Program-made: the position numbers and the translations under genes | In this document: positions 8,663-10,889 of the stretch, one piece after another | Numbering within the stretch: position 1 is the first letter of the stretch | Layout of the letters: every line of letters begins with the position of its first letter | The notes under the pieces: generated by a model | What the model was told of the DNA's origin: nothing | The model's input: only the letters and a program-made list of their open reading frames with translations | Database searches by the model: none | Assembly: GCA_033578915.1 (NCBI GenBank) | Contig: JAVQWQ010000079.1 | Span: 1-10,889 of the forward strand | Direction: 5' to 3' | DNA from: UBA7692 sp033578915 | GTDB lineage: Bacteria > Bacteroidota > Bacteroidia > Chitinophagales > LD1 | Length of the DNA: 10,889 nt

Positions 8663-8717
8663 GCCGCGACCGCGCTGCGCTTCGACAGGCTCAGCGACCG
8701 GGCAGCGCGGTCGCGGC
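8663..8717. repeat. Inverted repeat 2 in the GC-rich block, 16-bp perfect arms
   Basis: GCCGCGACCGCGCTGC (8663-8678) is the exact reverse complement of 8702-8717. The 23-base loop contains TTCGACAGGCTCAGC. CGCTG at 8673-8677 can alternatively pair with CAGCG at 8692-8696, giving a competing fold. Conserved loops inside long GC-rich stems are the usual form of REP/BIME-type units. Confidence 0.65.
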
Positions 8718-8757
8718 CGCTCACCAAAGCGCGCGCCCTCCGCATCCCTCACCCGGT

Positions 8758-9304
8758 TATTGCAGTTCAAAAAATCGAATAACACAACACTTAAAGACCA
8801 TGCAAGGAATTATTGGCTCCGGTCTTGGAGGTATTTCCTGATTTCATTTGCACACGCACAACCTTCTCCGGGAATAAAACCCGGACCAATTTTCGGGTTG
8901 ATATTCCATTCGTAATCCTATTCGTACTGGAGCATAGGAAAAGTACAATCATAAAACAAAGGATTAATGTTCATTGTCTTTTCTAAATAATTCTTTTTTT
9001 GCCATGAACAAACCCAACAGCATCACTTAACTCAGACAAATATTTTTTTAACTGGTAGAGGCAGGATTTTACAGGTTATTCAAAAGCACAAAAGTTACCG
9101 ATCTTCAATTTTTTGGCAATCTGGAGCCGGATAGCTTAAAATCAGGTTTTCCATTTTCATGATTTGAGAATTAACTCATCTTTTTAACTATCTATCGGAA
9201 AAATCTTTTAGCCTTTTTGCTCCTGTAAATACAAATGTGTCAGATAAGCCGTTGCTCCAATTATCATTTTTTAATAAGTGTAACCCTCTCGCAAATCATA
9301 AGTC
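8758..9304. other. Gene-poor stretch, possibly eroded
   Basis: About 550 bp contain no intact gene. The minus strand carries several short open pieces in shifting frames. One at 9075-8983 reads PVKSCLYQLKKYLSEL and so on, and stops beside a run of seven A (minus strand, 9000-8994). Another starts at 8974 and is annotated separately. Others toward 9250 are very short (MIIGATAYLTHLYLQEQKG, for example). None matches a family I know. No tRNA or CRISPR-like pattern was seen. Confidence 0.3.
8810..8974 (-). pseudogene. Possible gene remnant with an in-frame TAG
   Basis: Reading down from ATG 8974, the frame gives 18 residues (MNINPLFYDCTFPMLQYE), an in-frame TAG at 8920-8918, and then 35 residues that look protein-like, including NINPKIGPGFIPGEGCACAN and EIRKYLQDRSQ, before TAA. 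The Gly/Pro/Cys-rich stretch is not what random A/T-rich sequence usually yields. I do not recognise the family. It may be a decayed gene of which only a C-terminal part survives, or it may be chance. Confidence 0.22.
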
Positions 9305-9335
9305 TTGTATAAAAAAACAAACTTTTATACATTTG
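9305..9335 (+). promoter_or_regulatory. Bacteroidota-type promoter of greA
   Basis: TTG at 9305-9307 and a perfect TAnnTTTG (TACATTTG, 9328-9335) are separated by 20 bp, the best promoter match in the window. Transcription should start near 9340-9343, about 65 bases before the greA ATG and just before or at the base of the leader hairpin. Confidence 0.65.
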
Positions 9336-9344
9336 CATATGTTC

Positions 9345-9380
9345 AAGACGCTTCTGTAATGCAGGGGCGTCTTTTATTTT
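9345..9380 (+). terminator. Terminator-like hairpin in the greA leader (possible attenuator)
   Basis: Positions 9345-9356 (AAGACGCTTCTG) and 9362-9373 (CAGGGGCGTCTT) form a continuous 12-bp stem with two internal G-U pairs and a 5-base loop (TAATG). It is followed by TTATTTT. This has the form of an intrinsic terminator, but it lies between the greA promoter and the greA start. It could attenuate greA, release a short leader RNA, or shield the 5' end of the mRNA. The T-tract is interrupted by one A, so termination may be partial. Confidence 0.55.
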
Positions 9381-9405
9381 CTGTTATATCCAAAAATATT
9401 GTCCT

Positions 9406-9876
9406 ATGGCTATCCATTACATGACCAAAGAAGGCTATGAGGCCTTGGAAAAAGAAGTAAAATACCTGAGTACTGTGCGCAGAAAGGAGGTGGCTAACGC
9501 TATTGCAGAGGCACGCGAAAAAGGTGATTTGAGCGAAAATGCCGAGTATCATGCCGCCAAGGAAGAACAGAGCCATCTAGAAGCAAAAATTGCTGAGCTT
9601 GAAAATAAATTAGCAAACGCACGAATTATTGATGAAAGCAAGGTAGATACTTCTAAAGTAGGCATTCTTTCAAAAGTGGAAGTACTAAACCGCAAGTTGA
9701 ATAAAAAAATGACGTTCACCATAGTGAGTGAAGCCGAGGCCAATCTGAAAGAAAATAAAATTTCTTCCACATCTCCTATTGGAGCCGCTTTGATGGGAAA
9801 GAAAGTAGGAGATGTTGCTAAAGCCCAAACACCAGCTGGCCTGGTAGAGTTTGAAGTATTAAATATTGGCTTGTAG
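9406..9876 (+). CDS. greA: Transcription elongation factor GreA
   Basis: GreA enters the secondary channel of backtracked RNA polymerase and stimulates cleavage of the 3' RNA end so that elongation can resume. The 156-residue protein has the usual family length. Residues 1-75 form the N-terminal coiled coil (MTKEGYEALEKEV, then AREKGDLSENAEYHAAKEEQ). The tip carries Asp41 and Glu44, the acidic residues that act on the polymerase Mg2+ site. Residues 80-156 form the FKBP-like domain, with TSPIGAALMGKKVGD followed by FEVLNI. ATG 9406 is preferred over the later ATG 9421 because family members keep a few residues before the YxTKEG segment. The gene appears to have its own promoter and a hairpin in its leader. 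No strong terminator is visible after the stop at 9876. Confidence 0.96.
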   Translation: MAIHYMTKEGYEALEKEVKYLSTVRRKEVANAIAEAREKGDLSENAEYHAAKEEQSHLEAKIAELENKLANARIIDESKVDTSKVGILSKVEVLNRKLNKKMTFTIVSEAEANLKENKISSTSPIGAALMGKKVGDVAKAQTPAGLVEFEVLNIGL

Positions 9877-9941
9877 GTAAAAGTTTGTTTATTTCTCAGT
9901 AGCCTGCAATTTGTTGCACAACAGATTTTCTGGGAGCTTTT

Positions 9942-9978
9942 GCTACTTATTGTATTTTAGCCATCATCAATAAGTAGC
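9942..9978. repeat. Perfect 11-bp inverted repeat abutting the yfhO-like start
   Basis: GCTACTTATTG (9942-9952) and CAATAAGTAGC (9968-9978) are exact reverse complements separated by 15 bases, with the right arm ending one base before the ATG at 9980. The spacer starts with TATTTTAG (9953-9960), a partial match to the -7 consensus. No T-run follows either side, so this is not a standard terminator for greA. A repressor operator or a translation-blocking hairpin are possible roles. Confidence 0.5.
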
Positions 9979-9979
9979 G

Positions 9980-10889
9980 ATGAAAAAGTTTATCCCGCAT
10001 CTTATAGCTATCGGTATCTTTTCAATACTAACGGTAGTCTATTTCTTTCCCAATTTTCAGGGAATGGTGCTGCAGCAAGGAGATATTGTTCAGTGGAAGG
10101 CGATGAGCAAAGAAATTACGGATTGGAATGCTCAGCACCCCGATGAGCCGGCGCTGTGGACAAGCCGCCTTTTCTCCGGCATGCCCTCAGCGCAAATTTC
10201 TCTTCCCTTTCCGGGAAATTTTTCTTCTAAAATTTTAGGATGGTTGGGCAAAATATTTCCCGATGCCAGTGCGATGTTATTCCTTCATCTAATAGGTTTT
10301 TATGTTTTGCTATTGTGCCTGGGAGTACATCAATGGTTGGCCGTGGCCGGAGCTATTGCATTTGCATTTTCCAGCTTTACACTCATTTCGCTGGAAGCAG
10401 GTCACAACACTAAAGTACAGGCTATGGGCCTGATGGCTCCTGTGCTGGGTGGAGTATGGCTTTGTTACAGGAAAAATATCCTGATGGGGGCAGCGTTGAC
10501 GGCTTTTGCACTCTCTTTGCTTATTGCAGCCAACCACCTTCAGATTACATATTACCTCATCATCTGTGTGGGCTTGATAGGTTTGTTTGAACTAGTATCT
10601 GCCGTTTTAGAGAAAAAAATCAAGGAATTTTCTTTGGCCTCGCTGGCTCTGATTCTGGCGGCTCTATTAGCCGTTGGTCCGAATATTGCTAATTTGTGGA
10701 TGACGCGCGATTACGGAAAAGAGACGATACGTGGCGGAAGCAGTGAGCTTAAGCGCAAAAAGGCACAAACCGATGGCGGGCTCGACTTTGAATATGCCTC
10801 GCGCTGGAGCTATGGATTTACTGACCTCGAATTTCTTTCTGTGCTCATCCCTAACATTAAAGGCGGGGCAAGCGGTACAGATGTAGGTG
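9980..10889 (+). CDS. YfhO-family multi-pass membrane protein (5' part, cut by window end)
   Basis: Translation from ATG 9980 gives 303 residues without a stop; the gene continues past the window. It starts MKKFIPHLIAIGIFSILTVVYFFP (first membrane helix), then a periplasmic-type loop with GDIVQWKAMSKE and LWTSRLFSGMPSAQI, then several helices between about residues 95 and 245 (for example FLHLIGFYVLLLCLGV). The pattern Q.D.VQ, W....F.GMP, GHN.K and ANHLQITYYL, and the later TRGG...GLDFEYASRWSYG...SVLIPN segment, fit Bacteroidota YfhO-like proteins, which are usually over 750 residues long. Relatives in Firmicutes are linked to glycosylation of cell-envelope polymers; the role in Bacteroidota is not established to my knowledge. 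It lies 103 bp after greA on the same strand, so co-transcription is possible. No Shine-Dalgarno is visible. Confidence 0.85.
   Translation, partial: MKKFIPHLIAIGIFSILTVVYFFPNFQGMVLQQGDIVQWKAMSKEITDWNAQHPDEPALWTSRLFSGMPSAQISLPFPGNFSSKILGWLGKIFPDASAMLFLHLIGFYVLLLCLGVHQWLAVAGAIAFAFSSFTLISLEAGHNTKVQAMGLMAPVLGGVWLCYRKNILMGAALTAFALSLLIAANHLQITYYLIICVGLIGLFELVSAVLEKKIKEFSLASLALILAALLAVGPNIANLWMTRDYGKETIRGGSSELKRKKAQTDGGLDFEYASRWSYGFTDLEFLSVLIPNIKGGASGTDVG

Larger units (their letters stand above)
8578..8757. repeat. GC-rich inverted-repeat block, REP/MITE-like
   Basis: About 180 bp are extremely rich in G and C while both flanks are A/T-rich, with an abrupt edge on each side. The block holds two separate inverted repeats (annotated individually) and the core TTCGACAGGCTCAGCGACC. 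That core resembles the CTTCGACAGGCTCAG short-repeat family that I recall as scattered between genes in many unrelated bacteria. Short open frames across it give peptides such as SLSLSKR and VAEPVEA, which I recall as spurious translations of such repeats, so no gene is called. No clear target-site duplication flanks it. It could be a REP-like or non-autonomous mobile element; copy number in the genome is unknown. Confidence 0.6.

Noticed and set aside
8476..8785. Overlapping open frames of 68-89 codons on both strands in the GC-rich block
   Set aside because: High GC removes stop codons by chance. Peptides such as SLSLSKR and VAEPVEA are typical spurious translations of a short repeat, and no start context supports them.
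8805..8839. Imperfect hairpin (AGGAA/TTCCT enclosing CTCC/GGAG) as a possible small RNA or terminator
   Set aside because: The two short stems are separated by unequal bulges, with no promoter or T-run nearby.
9912..9923. TGTTG-CA-CAACA repeat after greA as its terminator
   Set aside because: The stem is very short once a realistic loop is allowed, and the following ATTTTC is not a convincing T-tract.
1..10889. CRISPR arrays, tRNA/rRNA genes, insertion-sequence transposases, toxin-antitoxin or phage-defence modules
   Set aside because: I looked for direct repeats with spacers, cloverleaf-like segments and typical protein motifs on both strands and saw none. The intact genes are housekeeping, envelope or secreted-protein genes.

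Overview
The window looks like chromosomal DNA of a Bacteroidota member, probably Chitinophagia/Sphingobacteriia-like. The evidence is a giant secreted protein ending in a type IX secretion (T9SS) sorting domain, a lipoprotein with the SCKKE-type N-terminus common in that phylum, the 464-residue Bacteroidota form of arginine decarboxylase, a YfhO-family membrane protein, AT-rich leaders without Shine-Dalgarno sequences, and promoter-like elements of the phylum's TTG / TAnnTTTG type. These assignments come from reading and recall; no database was searched.

Layout. 133-4212 (+) encodes a secreted beta-helix/T9SS protein of about 1,359 residues. 4252-5334 (+) is chorismate synthase (aroC); its conserved N-terminus is encoded upstream of the first in-frame ATG/GTG and implies a CTG or otherwise unusual start. 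5606-7000 (+) is arginine decarboxylase, coupled by a TGATG overlap to 7000-7680 (+), a TIP30-like Rossmann oxidoreductase. A lipoprotein of unknown function (7691-8443, -) converges on it with a 10-bp gap. A very GC-rich, inverted-repeat-bearing block of about 180 bp (8578-8757) follows, in sharp contrast with its surroundings. About 550 bp without an intact gene come next, holding fragmentary minus-strand frames that may be gene debris. greA (9406-9876, +) has the clearest promoter in the window and a 12-bp hairpin with a T-rich tail in its leader. The 5' part of a yfhO-like gene (9980 to the window end, +) starts directly after an 11-bp perfect inverted repeat.

How the genes relate. aroC (aromatic amino acids), arginine decarboxylase (polyamines) and greA (rescue of backtracked RNA polymerase) are core housekeeping genes, so this is mostly an ordinary chromosomal region. 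I see no new multi-gene system. The parts worth a second look are regulatory or structural: the aroC start, the greA leader hairpin, the inverted repeat at the yfhO start, the GC-rich repeat block and the eroded stretch beside it.
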